Shown here piece after piece: positions 1-9,647 of a stretch of 44,402 nt of DNA. The first letter of the stretch is position 1. Each line of letters starts with the position of its first letter. The translations under genes were made by a program, and so were the position numbers. The DNA is from Candidatus Cryptobacteroides aphodequi. Its GTDB lineage: Bacteria; Bacteroidota; Bacteroidia; Bacteroidales; UBA932. The notes beneath the pieces are model-generated. The model was not told the origin of the DNA. It saw only the letters and a program-made list of their open reading frames with translations, and did not search any database. The stretch lies in the NCBI GenBank assembly GCA_018065265.1, contig JAGHTP010000006.1:1-44402 (forward strand), in the 5' to 3' direction.

Positions 1-121
1 ATCATTGTTTTAAGATTTGTTCACCGCAAATCTAAAAACCTTCTCTCTCTGGTCCCTTTTTCAATTATTTTCCTGGTGGAATTTTGCGTTACTATTTACA
101 GAGGAGAGCCTTCCCAAGCTC

Positions 122-169
122 CCCGCAGCGGCGCTTCATAGCGGACGCGTTTGCTTATGCGCGGCCGCG
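122..169. repeat. 48-bp direct repeat, copy 1 (identical to 32146-32193)
   Basis: cccgcagcggcgcttcatagcggacgcgtttgcttatgcgcggccgcg occurs here and at 32146-32193 in the same orientation. Confidence 0.95.
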
Positions 170-242
170 GTGGCCAAGGTTCTGGCCTATTTTGCACTTG
201 ATCTGTGATTCGTAACTGACTGAATTACAAGAAATAATGCAT

Positions 243-276
243 AAACGGCGAATCTTTTTGTGTCGCCGTTTTTTCA
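243..276 (+). terminator. Rho-independent terminator-like hairpin
   Basis: aaacggcga / tcgccgttt perfect stem followed by a T run. Confidence 0.6.
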
Positions 277-587
277 TACATTACTAATTATCAGCGATTT
301 ACAGATCACGTCCAACCGGGGATCTGTGCACCTTGTGCTCAAAAGCCCGGCGACAGCCACGAACGCCGCTTCTGCGGCGAGGCCGTTGGCGCGGGCGTAC
401 TCAATCTCGCTGCGCGTGCTGCTGCCGATGTAGCGGCCGACGAAGCGGAGATACAGAGCGCGCATCAGCGCGCCGGCCGACTGCGGTATTTGCGCCAGCA
501 AATACATAAGCACAAAGGCCGCGGGGTATTAGAGGGGCAGAGCCCCTCGGAATTGAAGTAAAGCTTCGCGCCAGCGAAGCTTGCTCC

Positions 588-621
588 ACAAAAAAAGCCC
601 GGCGAATGCCGAGCTTTTTTG
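588..621 (-). terminator. Terminator directly downstream of tRNA-Ala
   Basis: Minus strand AAAAAAGCTCGGC-ATTC-GCCGGGCTTTTTTT. Confidence 0.7.
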
Positions 622-694
<73 letters not shown>

Positions 695-704
695 ATAGCG
701 GATG

Positions 705-712
705 CAAAGGTA
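705..712 (-). promoter_or_regulatory. Bacteroidetes -7 box (TACCTTTG) for tRNA-Ala
   Basis: TAnnTTTG ends 10 nt before the tRNA 5' end. Confidence 0.55.
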
Positions 713-738
713 GTAATATTTTTGAAAATAAAAATAGG

Positions 739-746
739 TATCTTTG
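739..746 (+). promoter_or_regulatory. -7 box (TATCTTTG) upstream of dusB
   Basis: TAnnTTTG motif 52 nt before the dusB ATG, divergent from the tRNA-Ala promoter. Confidence 0.5.
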
Positions 747-798
747 CGGCGGCAACTGCCCGGCAGTGCGGGCGTTACGTTTCCTTGCCAATACAAAA

Positions 799-1797
799 AT
801 GAAAATCGGGAAATTGGATCTTGGCGAAAAGCCGCTGCTGCTTGCACCGATGGAGGACGTCACCGACGCCTCCTTCCGCATTTTGTGCCGCGAGCAGGGC
901 GCCGATATGGTCTATACCGAATTCATCCCTTCGGACGGGCTCATCCGCGACGCGGCCAAGGCTCTCGACAAGATGCGCACGCTCGAGCAGGAAGCTCCTG
1001 TCGGGATCCAGATCTACGGCCACATTCCCGAATCGATGGTTGAAGCGGCACGAATGGCCGACCACGCAGTGGAACTCGTAGGCGGACACGGAGCCGACGT
1101 CATCGACATCAACTTCGGCTGCCCGGTGACCAAAATCGCGGGCCGCGGCGCCGGAAGCGGAATGATGCGCGAGCCCGACAAAATGGTCGCCATAACCAAG
1201 GCCGTTGTCGACGCGGTCGACAAGCCTGTGACTGTGAAAACGCGTCTGGGCTGGGACGACAACTCGAAGATAATCGTGGAACTGGCCGAACGCCTGCAGG
1301 ACGTGGGCATCCAGGCCCTTACCATACACGGGCGCACCAGGTGCCAGATGTACCGTGGCGAAGCTGACTGGACGCTCATCGGCGAAGTGAAGAACAACCC
1401 CAAGATGCACATCCCCATCATAGGCAACGGAGACATCACCTCGGCGCGCGGCGCGAAAGAGGCATTCGAGCGTTACGGAGTGGATGCTATAATGATTGGC
1501 CGGGCGACATTCGGTCATCCCTGGATCTTCCGCGAAATCAAGCATTATCTCACTACGGGCGAAGAGATGCCCGAGCCGAGCGTGCGCGAGAAGGTGGAGC
1601 TGGCCAGAAGGCAGCTCCAGCTCAGCCTCGATCTGAAGGGCGAGCCTCGTGGCATCTACGAAATGCGCCGGCATCTTTCGTGCTACTTCAAGGGCCTGCC
1701 CGACTTCCGTGAAACGCGAATGAAGATGGTCACCACGCTCGATCGCGACGAACTGTTCGGCATTCTTGACTATATTTGCGAGCACTATGCTGTATAG
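799..1797 (+). CDS. dusB: tRNA-dihydrouridine synthase B
   Basis: LAPMEDVTDASFR, INFGCPVTKI, TIHGRTR, IGNGDI motifs; start MKIGKLDLG. Confidence 0.92.
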   Translation: MKIGKLDLGEKPLLLAPMEDVTDASFRILCREQGADMVYTEFIPSDGLIRDAAKALDKMRTLEQEAPVGIQIYGHIPESMVEAARMADHAVELVGGHGADVIDINFGCPVTKIAGRGAGSGMMREPDKMVAITKAVVDAVDKPVTVKTRLGWDDNSKIIVELAERLQDVGIQALTIHGRTRCQMYRGEADWTLIGEVKNNPKMHIPIIGNGDITSARGAKEAFERYGVDAIMIGRATFGHPWIFREIKHYLTTGEEMPEPSVREKVELARRQLQLSLDLKGEPRGIYEMRRHLSCYFKGLPDFRETRMKMVTTLDRDELFGILDYICEHYAV

Positions 1798-2848
1798 ACT
1801 CATCCTCAAGGCCCGCGACAGGGCATACCGCAAAGGCCGCCGCAAGGTGGTCTGCCCGACCGTACCGACCGTGTGCGTCGGCAACATCACGGTTGGAGGC
1901 ACCGGCAAGACCCCTCACACGGAGATGATCCTTCGCGAACTGCTTGCCAGCACAGCCTGGAAGGAGCGCAGCATAGCCGTCCTTTCGCGCGGATACAAGC
2001 GCAAAAGCAAGGGCTGGTACGAGGTTCAGGCCGATTCCACCGCAGCCCTCGCAGGAGATGAGCCCCTGCAGATAAAGCGCAACTTCCCGGGCGTGCGCAT
2101 CACCGTGCACAAGAACCGAATCGAGGCCCTTGCGAAGCTGACGGAGGACGGCACGGACATCGTCATCCTTGATGATGCGTTCCAGTACCGCCGCCTCAAA
2201 GCCGCTCTCTCCATAGTGCTGGTCGACTACAACCGCCCCACAAGCAGCGACAGCCTGCTCCCCTTCGGGCGTCTGCGCGACCTGCCTGAAAGATTGTTCG
2301 ACGCCGACATGGTCATCGTTACCAAGTGCCCCGACATCTACCCCGAGCAGAAGCGTGATTTCGCGCTGAAACTTGGCTTCACAGCCTACGACACAGATTC
2401 CTTCATTGGCACCTGCCCGGACGGACACGCGATTCCGGTGCTTTTCAGCAGCCTGGAATACGGGCATCCGAAGCCGGTGTTCCCCGAGGGCGACGCGCAC
2501 TACAATTATTCTCCTGACATGATAGTTGTCAGCGGAATCGCGAACCCGGAACCGCTGCGGCGCTATGTGGGCGACTCCCATAAGGTTGACGCAAGTGTCA
2601 AGTTCCCCGACCACCACGCTTTCTCACGGGGCGACATCCGCAAGATAGACACTCTGATGCGCCGCTTCCCCACGGCCGGGGCAATAACGACACAGAAGGA
2701 TGCACAGCGCTTCGAAGGCTGCCGTCACGCATCGGACGCGCTGAAAAGGCGTCTTTTCTATCTACCGATTGAGGTGAAATTCCTATCTGAAGAAGAGCGG
2801 GCCCTATTCGTCGAGCGGCTCGAGAGCCTGGGTCAGACGGGTGTCTAA
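1787..2848 (+). CDS. lpxK: Tetraacyldisaccharide 4'-kinase
   Basis: VCVGNITVGGTGKTPHTE, VILDDAFQYRRL, LLPFGRLRDLPERL. Confidence 0.93.
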   Translation: MLYRLILKARDRAYRKGRRKVVCPTVPTVCVGNITVGGTGKTPHTEMILRELLASTAWKERSIAVLSRGYKRKSKGWYEVQADSTAALAGDEPLQIKRNFPGVRITVHKNRIEALAKLTEDGTDIVILDDAFQYRRLKAALSIVLVDYNRPTSSDSLLPFGRLRDLPERLFDADMVIVTKCPDIYPEQKRDFALKLGFTAYDTDSFIGTCPDGHAIPVLFSSLEYGHPKPVFPEGDAHYNYSPDMIVVSGIANPEPLRRYVGDSHKVDASVKFPDHHAFSRGDIRKIDTLMRRFPTAGAITTQKDAQRFEGCRHASDALKRRLFYLPIEVKFLSEEERALFVERLESLGQTGV

Positions 2849-3274
2849 GCGAACGATTTCGCGCGTCAACCCCTCCATTTCATAGCCCGTAAGCGTACGC
2901 GTGAAGGTCACGCTGTCTTCGAGCATACGTGTTACCCGGGCATAGATAGAGGCTTTCCGCCATACCATATCCTCACCGTCTTCCTTAACGAGGACATATC
3001 CTGCCACATTCATACACTTATCGATGGTCGGACGCGCATCGGCGGCCGGGCCGTCAAAGATGATGTGCCGCTTTCCATAACCGAAACGCGGGTAGGACGC
3101 CGCAAAGACCAGAAGGATGAGCGCCATCTGCCAGAGCGAATCATAGCCGTTCACGAAAAGACCCTTGAGCGTGGATTCACCGTTCAGTTTGAGGAGGAAG
3201 ATAATCGCAATCACCAGCACCAGAATGAGGCACAGGTAAAGATAATATTTGAGTGCGCGGATGAAATATTTCAT
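2804..3274 (-). CDS. Conserved hypothetical membrane protein
   Basis: Start MKYFIRALKYYLYLCLILVLVIAI; two hydrophobic segments; -7 box 7 nt upstream of ATG. Confidence 0.65.
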   Translation of the reverse strand: MKYFIRALKYYLYLCLILVLVIAIIFLLKLNGESTLKGLFVNGYDSLWQMALILLVFAASYPRFGYGKRHIIFDGPAADARPTIDKCMNVAGYVLVKEDGEDMVWRKASIYARVTRMLEDSVTFTRTLTGYEMEGLTREIVRLDTRLTQALEPLDE

Positions 3275-3343
3275 AACAGGGCAAAGATAAGGATTGTGCA
3301 CAATTTTTGCTAAATTTGCCCGGATTTCAAAACATTATTCATT

Positions 3344-4255
3344 ATGGCAGAAAAAGAAGATCCTATACAGAGGATAGAGCGCGAACAGGCCGAGAAGGCT
3401 TCGAAGAAAAGCAACGGAGGCAAAGGCGCGAAGATACTTGCAATCGTGCTGGGAGTCATCCTGGCCGGTGTGATTGCACAGGATGTAGTTCTCTACATCA
3501 ACCTCAACAACGAGAAGAAGGACCTGGAGGAGCGCATCGTCGAACTTCAGAACGATTACGACTCACTCTCGTCCGACTATGAGACCATCAACGCACAACT
3601 CGACTCCTCACGCGAGGAGGTCGCCCTGCTGGTCGAGAACATCAAGAAGACCGAGGCCCTGAACCGCAAGAAGATAGCATCGTACGAGAAGGAACTCCGC
3701 ACGCTCCGTACCATTATGCGTGGATACATCGTGCAGATAGATTCGCTCAACGCACAGAACCGCAAGCTCGCCGGCGAACTGGCCAGTTCGCAGCAGGCCC
3801 TGGCCAAGAGCATCCGTACCAACGAGGAGCTCGGCGCTCAGGTCGAGACCCTCTCCAGCCAGGTGGCTGTAGGCTCGATAGTCAAGATCCGCGGACTCCA
3901 GGCCATTGCCGAGAATTCATCAGGCAAGGAGACAGACCGCAGCAGCCGCGTTGTCGACGTGCTTGTCAATATGATCCTTTGCGAAAACGACCTCGCAAAG
4001 AGCGGCCCCTTCACCGTTTATGTCAGGATGACCGACGAAGAAGGACTGCTGATCGTTGACGGCAAGAACACCGTCTTCAAGTGCGACGGCACCAACACTC
4101 CCGCAAGCGCTTCCCGTACAGTCGATTACGAAGGCAAGGATGTTGAAATGGGCATCTACGTGAAGCCTGTTGCTCCGCTTCTCAAGGGCATGTACACCAT
4201 CGACGTCTTCACCGACAACGGCAAGGCCGGTTCCACCGAATTGCTTCTCCGCTAA
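3344..4255 (+). CDS. Single-TM coiled-coil protein, hypothetical
   Basis: TM segment ILAIVLGVILAGVIAQDVVLYI followed by a long Glu/Leu/Asn-rich coiled coil. Confidence 0.75.
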   Translation: MAEKEDPIQRIEREQAEKASKKSNGGKGAKILAIVLGVILAGVIAQDVVLYINLNNEKKDLEERIVELQNDYDSLSSDYETINAQLDSSREEVALLVENIKKTEALNRKKIASYEKELRTLRTIMRGYIVQIDSLNAQNRKLAGELASSQQALAKSIRTNEELGAQVETLSSQVAVGSIVKIRGLQAIAENSSGKETDRSSRVVDVLVNMILCENDLAKSGPFTVYVRMTDEEGLLIVDGKNTVFKCDGTNTPASASRTVDYEGKDVEMGIYVKPVAPLLKGMYTIDVFTDNGKAGSTELLLR

Positions 4256-4258
4256 GGC

Positions 4259-5341
4259 GTGATCTACATCCACGTCCCGTTCTGCAAGAGTTTCTGCACA
4301 TATTGCGACTTCTATTCCGAGACGCGTGTGTGTGAGGCCGGGCTCTATGCGCGCGACGTGATTGCCGAGGCGCAGGCCAGACGCGAAGAAATACTTGCCA
4401 CATCGGCACTCGATACCATCTACATAGGAGGAGGCACCCCGTCGGTGCTTCCTCCCGATGTTTTGAAGAGCATCGTGAACGCCCTGCCGTTGCAGGGAAA
4501 GGAGGAATTCACCATCGAGGTCAACCCCGAAGACATAGTCACGCGAGGGGAATCTTACGTCAAAGAACTCCTGGCGATGGGTGTATCCCGCATAAGTATG
4601 GGAGTGCAGTCGCTCGACGATGCGCTTCTGCGATGGATGGGCCGCCGGCACGACTCCGCACGCACCATTCAGGCCGCCACAATAATCCGGGAGGCCGGAG
4701 TGAAGAACCTCAGCCTCGATGTCATCTACGGCATCTCGTACCTGGGTGACGAGACGCTTGCCTCAACGCTTGAAGGCATACTCGCACTGAGGCCCGAACA
4801 TATATCGGCCTACCAACTGAGCATAGAGAGCGGCAGCGCGCTGGCCAGAATGGTCGAGGACGGCCGCTACACCGAAGCTGACGAAGAGCAGTGCCGCAGA
4901 CAGTATCTGCTTATCTGTCAGCGTCTTCGCGAAGCGGGATACCGGCACTACGAAATATCGAACTGGGCTTTGCCGGGGTTCGAAGCCGTGCACAACAGCG
5001 CCTACTGGAAACGCCTCCCCTATGTCGGACTCGGCCCCGGAGCGCATTCGCTGCGCATCGGCAGAGCGGCCGCGGCAAAAGACGGGAAAAGCGGATACGA
5101 GCAAGAGAACAGCGAGAAAGAGGCCGGCGGATGGGAAGAGGTGCAGGTCCGCAGCTGGAACAGCGAGACGCTCAGCGGCTGGACAGCGGAGTCGGAAACC
5201 TTGAACAAAGAGCAGATTCGCGAAGAGGAGATAATGCTCGGCCTCCGAACGGCAGAGGGCACCGACATCGACGGCCGCCGTGTGAAACTCAGCGAAGAGG
5301 ATTGGTTCATCGCCGACAGCATAATTGTAAACTATCTATGA
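4259..5341 (+). CDS. hemW: HemW-like radical SAM protein (coproporphyrinogen III oxidase-like)
   Basis: CKSFCTYCDFY radical SAM motif, IYIGGGTPSVL, GVQSLDDALLRWMGR; GTG start. Confidence 0.88.
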   Translation: MIYIHVPFCKSFCTYCDFYSETRVCEAGLYARDVIAEAQARREEILATSALDTIYIGGGTPSVLPPDVLKSIVNALPLQGKEEFTIEVNPEDIVTRGESYVKELLAMGVSRISMGVQSLDDALLRWMGRRHDSARTIQAATIIREAGVKNLSLDVIYGISYLGDETLASTLEGILALRPEHISAYQLSIESGSALARMVEDGRYTEADEEQCRRQYLLICQRLREAGYRHYEISNWALPGFEAVHNSAYWKRLPYVGLGPGAHSLRIGRAAAAKDGKSGYEQENSEKEAGGWEEVQVRSWNSETLSGWTAESETLNKEQIREEEIMLGLRTAEGTDIDGRRVKLSEEDWFIADSIIVNYL

Positions 5342-7323
5342 AACAGCTGATTGCGATTCTCTCTGCCACCCTTCTTGTGTGCGGGACTGCCTTCGGCGCG
5401 GCAATCGTCCCGAACCGGGCAACAGCAGCCGAGGCAGGAGCGGAAAGAATTCCAGCCGGAACGGCAGTCCGCGACGCCGTGGCGGAAGTCGCCACCAGCC
5501 ATCACCCGGAGCTGTTCTGGGGTGGCATCACACCGGAAGAGCACTTCAGCATAATCAGGCATTCTGCAGCGGGAAGTCCTTTGCGCGCTGTTGACAAGGC
5601 GGCAATGAAAATGGCCGCTGACGCACTTGATGCGAAGGTTTTGGAGCGCAGTTTCGACGCTTCAGGGCTGAGAATCGCCCACGTGAGCGAACAGGCTGCG
5701 AACAGGCTCGTCCCCTGCGCTTACGCCTTCTTGAAAACCGGGAACCGCAAATATCTGGACGCCATAGAAAGAGACCTGCGTGCAGTCTGCTCTTTCATAG
5801 ACTGGAATGCGGCAGGGCATTCGCTCGACTCGAGCACAATGGGCGTTGGCGTTGCCATTGCATACGACTGGCTTTATGAAAGCCTTCCGCAGGATCTGCG
5901 TCAAATAGTTGAAAAGGCACTCTACGATTTTGTGCTGACGCCACACCTCAAAGCCTACGACTCAGGCCACTACCATAACGGCTACCTGAGCCAGCCTTAC
6001 CTGCAGGCGAAGAACAACTGGAACCAGGTATGCTGCGCCAGCGCAATAATCACGGCCATAGTCCTGAAAGACATCTATCCTACAGAGTGCGGCAAAGTGA
6101 TTGAAGACTGCGTCAGTGCCAACATAAAGATAGTGGGCGATATGTACAGCCCCAAGGGCACCTACCCCGAAGGGCCGTCGTACTGGGGCTACGGCACGTC
6201 GTTCCAGTGTCTGCTCTGTGCCGCTATGGAAACGGCTCTTGGCGACAACCGCGTATATGATGCTTTGGAAGGGTTCCGCAACACGGGCGAATACTACCTT
6301 TATACGGAGAACCTGAGCACATTCCAGTCCTTCAACTATATGGACGGAGGCAGCTGGCTGATGCCTGCTTCGCCGATGTGGTATTTTGCCGCAAAGCAGG
6401 ACCGGCCGGACCTGATGTACGGCGAGGTCATCAAATTCAAGAAAGGCCTTTACAAACGCATAGATTTCCGCACCATACTGATGCTCGTTTACAGCAGCCC
6501 CAAGTTAAGGGAACTGAGTCTGTCGGCGCCACAGAAACTTATTTATGACGGCACGGACTGCAAAATCCCCATAGTGGTCCGGCGCAGCGGCTGGGGCAAG
6601 AACGACTCATTCCTTGGCATAAAGGGCGGGGATGCACACGCAACCACCCATACACATCTCGATGCGGGCAGTTTTGTCTTCGATGCCCTCGGAATGCGCT
6701 GGGCCTGCGACTACGGCGCGGCCTCATATCCGCAGATGGAATCTGTCTGCAAGGAACTCACCGGCGGAATGACCGATTTCTGGCTCTATGACGACGGGCG
6801 TTTCCGCTGGACCATCAACGTCTTGAACAACTTCACCCATAATACATTAAGTACCAGGGGACGCCTGCATCTGTCGCACGGAAAGGGCAAGTTCACCCGT
6901 GTGGAAGCGGATTGCGTGTCAATAGATATAAGTGATGCGCTGAAAAGCGACCCCGATATCGTATGCGCACGCAGGGAATTCCGCCTTCTTGGAAAGGACG
7001 GGCTGGAAATCACCGACATTCTGGAAATCGGAAACAATGAGGACGGCAGTGTCGACCTGGAATGGAGGATGCTCACAAGGGCGGATGTCAGCTTGGATGC
7101 GGGAGCTCCCACTTTTTCGTTCGGCAAGAAAAAGATGACGCTCAGCACGGTTTCCCAGACTCCCGTCAGCTACCGTATGTTTGACAGCGGAAGTCTCCCC
7201 TTCTCGGGCACGCAGAATTATTGGGACCGCAACCTTCAGGCCGAAGGCTACAGGATTGTGGGCTTCGAAAGTACGGGGCTGACCCCCGGCTGTTACATTT
7301 TCCGGACTACTCTGAAACCTTAG
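5338..7323 (+). CDS. Heparinase II/III family-like secreted protein
   Basis: Signal peptide MKQLIAILSATLLVCGTAFG; alpha-barrel-like N-terminus (GVAIAYDWLYESLP), C-terminal HTHLDAGSFVFDALGMRWACDYG as in heparinase II/III proteins. Confidence 0.72.
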   Translation: MKQLIAILSATLLVCGTAFGAAIVPNRATAAEAGAERIPAGTAVRDAVAEVATSHHPELFWGGITPEEHFSIIRHSAAGSPLRAVDKAAMKMAADALDAKVLERSFDASGLRIAHVSEQAANRLVPCAYAFLKTGNRKYLDAIERDLRAVCSFIDWNAAGHSLDSSTMGVGVAIAYDWLYESLPQDLRQIVEKALYDFVLTPHLKAYDSGHYHNGYLSQPYLQAKNNWNQVCCASAIITAIVLKDIYPTECGKVIEDCVSANIKIVGDMYSPKGTYPEGPSYWGYGTSFQCLLCAAMETALGDNRVYDALEGFRNTGEYYLYTENLSTFQSFNYMDGGSWLMPASPMWYFAAKQDRPDLMYGEVIKFKKGLYKRIDFRTILMLVYSSPKLRELSLSAPQKLIYDGTDCKIPIVVRRSGWGKNDSFLGIKGGDAHATTHTHLDAGSFVFDALGMRWACDYGAASYPQMESVCKELTGGMTDFWLYDDGRFRWTINVLNNFTHNTLSTRGRLHLSHGKGKFTRVEADCVSIDISDALKSDPDIVCARREFRLLGKDGLEITDILEIGNNEDGSVDLEWRMLTRADVSLDAGAPTFSFGKKKMTLSTVSQTPVSYRMFDSGSLPFSGTQNYWDRNLQAEGYRIVGFESTGLTPGCYIFRTTLKP

Positions 7324-9064
7324 CCTTGAGCCACTCGGCGACTTCGGGCTCGAGCAGCGGGGAAAGACGGTTGTATACGCTCCAGTTGTAGGCGCGCAGC
7401 CAGAAGGCTTCATCCTCGGTAAGAAGGGTCCAGTCGATGATGCTGGTGTCGAAGTGGCACAGCGTCAGAGGTTCGAATGCGAGAAACTCCCCGAAAGGCG
7501 TCTCTTCAGCCGGAACACAGAGAAGCAGGTTCTCGTGACGCACGCCGTGCGAGCCTTCAACGTACAGGCCGGGCTCGTCGGAAGTAATCATTCCTTCATA
7601 GAGCGGCGTGGCATTGAGGTTCTGCCTTATGTCCTGCGGGCCTTCGTGCACGCCGAGGAAGAACCCGACTCCGTGGCCGGTTCCGTGGCCGAAATTGAGC
7701 CCCGCCTTCCACAGCGGTTCGCGGGCAAGCACATCCAGCCTGCAGCCCGGCGTTCCGGCCGGGAACTTTGCCATCGCGAGGGCGATATGCCCTTTCAGCA
7801 CGAGCGTATAGTGCTGAATTTCCTCTTCGCTGCAGGGGCCGAGAGGGATGGTTCGGGTGATGTCGGTCGTTCCGCGGCTGTATTGTCCGCCGCTGTCGAC
7901 CAGATACAGGCCTCTGGGTTCCAGAACGGGAGCGTCGGAGTGCGGAGTGATGTAGTGAGGCAGCGCGGCGCCAGGCCCGTAGGCCGATATCGTCTCGAAA
8001 CTGTCGCCGCAGTAGTCTTCGATTGCGGCGCGCATCTGACCGAGCTTGACGGCGGCATCCCACTCCGTTACCGTACGCCCGGCATCGAGCGACTTCTCGA
8101 GCCAGTAGAGGAACTTCTCCATCGCCACGCCGTCGTCCACGTGCACCTGACGCATACAGTCCTGCTCGTAGGCGTTCTTCATCGCTTTGCGAAGCTGTAC
8201 GGGTGAGGTCCAGCTCAGAGCGTGGCCGCCCACCATCTGGGCGAGTGATGCGTTGAGCGAAGACGGATCGACCGCCACCGTGCAGTCAAGGCTGTCAAGA
8301 GCCAGGTCGATCTGCTGGTACGGAAGCACTTCGACGCCCTCTTCGCGCAGGCTGGCAAACACGGCTTCGGTGTCGGGGTCTTCGATCTCCTCTTTCAGCA
8401 CGAACCATTTCGCCGCATCTGGCGTGACAAGCAGATACGATATGACGAGAGGGTTGTATTCGATGTCGGAAGCCCGGACGTTCAGCAGCCAGGCCACCTC
8501 GTCAAGCGAAGTGATGAGTGCGGCGTCGGCTCCGGCCTCGGCCGTTTCGATGCGGAGCCACGCGAGCTTGTCTTCGGAACTTTCGCCCGATTGGACGCGG
8601 AAAACAGGGGTCTGCGGTATGCCGGGCCGCCCTTCCCACAGGACAGAGAGCATATCCGGCACTCCGACGGCATCGAACCTGCCGGCAAGAGCTTCGAAAT
8701 CGCCGGCGCTCTGGCAGAGGCTGTCGACAGCCACCACAGCATTGGGGCCGAGGGTCGCGAAAAGCCATTCGGGGATGGGCACTTCCTGCGGAACGCGGGT
8801 CTTGTGCAGTTCGACACCGGTGCCTTCAAGCTGCTCGACGGCCTGGATGAAATAGCGCGAATCGGTCCAGAGCCCGGCGTGGTCGGCCGTAATGACAACA
8901 TCGCCGGCTTCTCCGGTAAAACCGGTGAGCCATTCGACCTGCTTCCAGCGGGAGGCGGGATATTCACTCTGGTGAGGATCGCTTCCGCCCACAATCACGG
9001 CGTCCCAGCCGCGCCCGATCATAAGGGCGCGCAGGCGTTCTATGCGTTCGAAGTACTTATTCAT
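7307..9064 (-). CDS. Aminopeptidase P family (M24B) Xaa-Pro peptidase, three-domain form
   Basis: DSGGQYSRGTTDITRT, HGTGHGVGFFLGVHEGP, SDEPGLY, HENLLL metal-ligand motifs. Confidence 0.9.
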   Translation of the reverse strand: MNKYFERIERLRALMIGRGWDAVIVGGSDPHQSEYPASRWKQVEWLTGFTGEAGDVVITADHAGLWTDSRYFIQAVEQLEGTGVELHKTRVPQEVPIPEWLFATLGPNAVVAVDSLCQSAGDFEALAGRFDAVGVPDMLSVLWEGRPGIPQTPVFRVQSGESSEDKLAWLRIETAEAGADAALITSLDEVAWLLNVRASDIEYNPLVISYLLVTPDAAKWFVLKEEIEDPDTEAVFASLREEGVEVLPYQQIDLALDSLDCTVAVDPSSLNASLAQMVGGHALSWTSPVQLRKAMKNAYEQDCMRQVHVDDGVAMEKFLYWLEKSLDAGRTVTEWDAAVKLGQMRAAIEDYCGDSFETISAYGPGAALPHYITPHSDAPVLEPRGLYLVDSGGQYSRGTTDITRTIPLGPCSEEEIQHYTLVLKGHIALAMAKFPAGTPGCRLDVLAREPLWKAGLNFGHGTGHGVGFFLGVHEGPQDIRQNLNATPLYEGMITSDEPGLYVEGSHGVRHENLLLCVPAEETPFGEFLAFEPLTLCHFDTSIIDWTLLTEDEAFWLRAYNWSVYNRLSPLLEPEVAEWLKAKVSE

Positions 9065-9647
9065 CTTTGAGGATATGTTCTGCCGCGGCACAGAGCATCT
9101 CGTAGAATTCTTCTCCGAAGCGCTCGGTAAGCGGCTGTTTGAGGAACTGATAAACCCTTGTCCCTTCGCGGCGTCCCTTTTCGAACGCGCTTGCGCAGAT
9201 GCCCCAGCGGTGCAGGTTGAGCGCCAGGCCGCCGCCGGTGAGTTTGGTTATGCGTATAGGGTACAGTTTGCAGGACACAGGCTTGCAAAGGCCGCAGCGC
9301 TCTATCGCGCACAGATACGAGCCGTCTTCACCGCGCATCGAATACGCACAGGCGCAGCTGCCGCTGATGAGCGGGGTGACAAGGTCACCGTCGCGGTCGA
9401 TGCTGAAAAATCCATCCCTCCTGACGGCCTCGTGACCTCCTTCGGACATCATCTTGCCGAAAGTGGGATAATCGCGCTCAAGGCCTTCGAGTTCGTCCTC
9501 TTCGAGCGGGGCACCGGCATCACCTTCTATGCAGCAGACGCCCTTGCAGACAGGATAGTCGCACGCAAAGTATTCCGTTATCACTTCCTCGGAAATAAGA
9601 ACGTCACCTATCTGCACGATGGTTCCGAAATCACTGTTCCTGCTCAT
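9057..9647 (-). CDS. DUF3109 family Cys-rich protein
   Basis: CDYPVCKGVCCIEGDAGAPL, CGLCKPVSCKLYPIRI, HRWGICASAF. Confidence 0.8.
   Translation of the reverse strand: MSRNSDFGTIVQIGDVLISEEVITEYFACDYPVCKGVCCIEGDAGAPLEEDELEGLERDYPTFGKMMSEGGHEAVRRDGFFSIDRDGDLVTPLISGSCACAYSMRGEDGSYLCAIERCGLCKPVSCKLYPIRITKLTGGGLALNLHRWGICASAFEKGRREGTRVYQFLKQPLTERFGEEFYEMLCAAAEHILKDE

Noticed and set aside
775-1908. 377-aa minus ORF over dusB
   Set aside because: Shadow ORF caused by high GC; no recognisable motifs and opposite to a strongly supported dusB.
7454-9070. Several plus-strand ORFs opposite the M24 gene
   Set aside because: Antisense to a gene with full metal-ligand motifs; typical codon-bias mirror frames.
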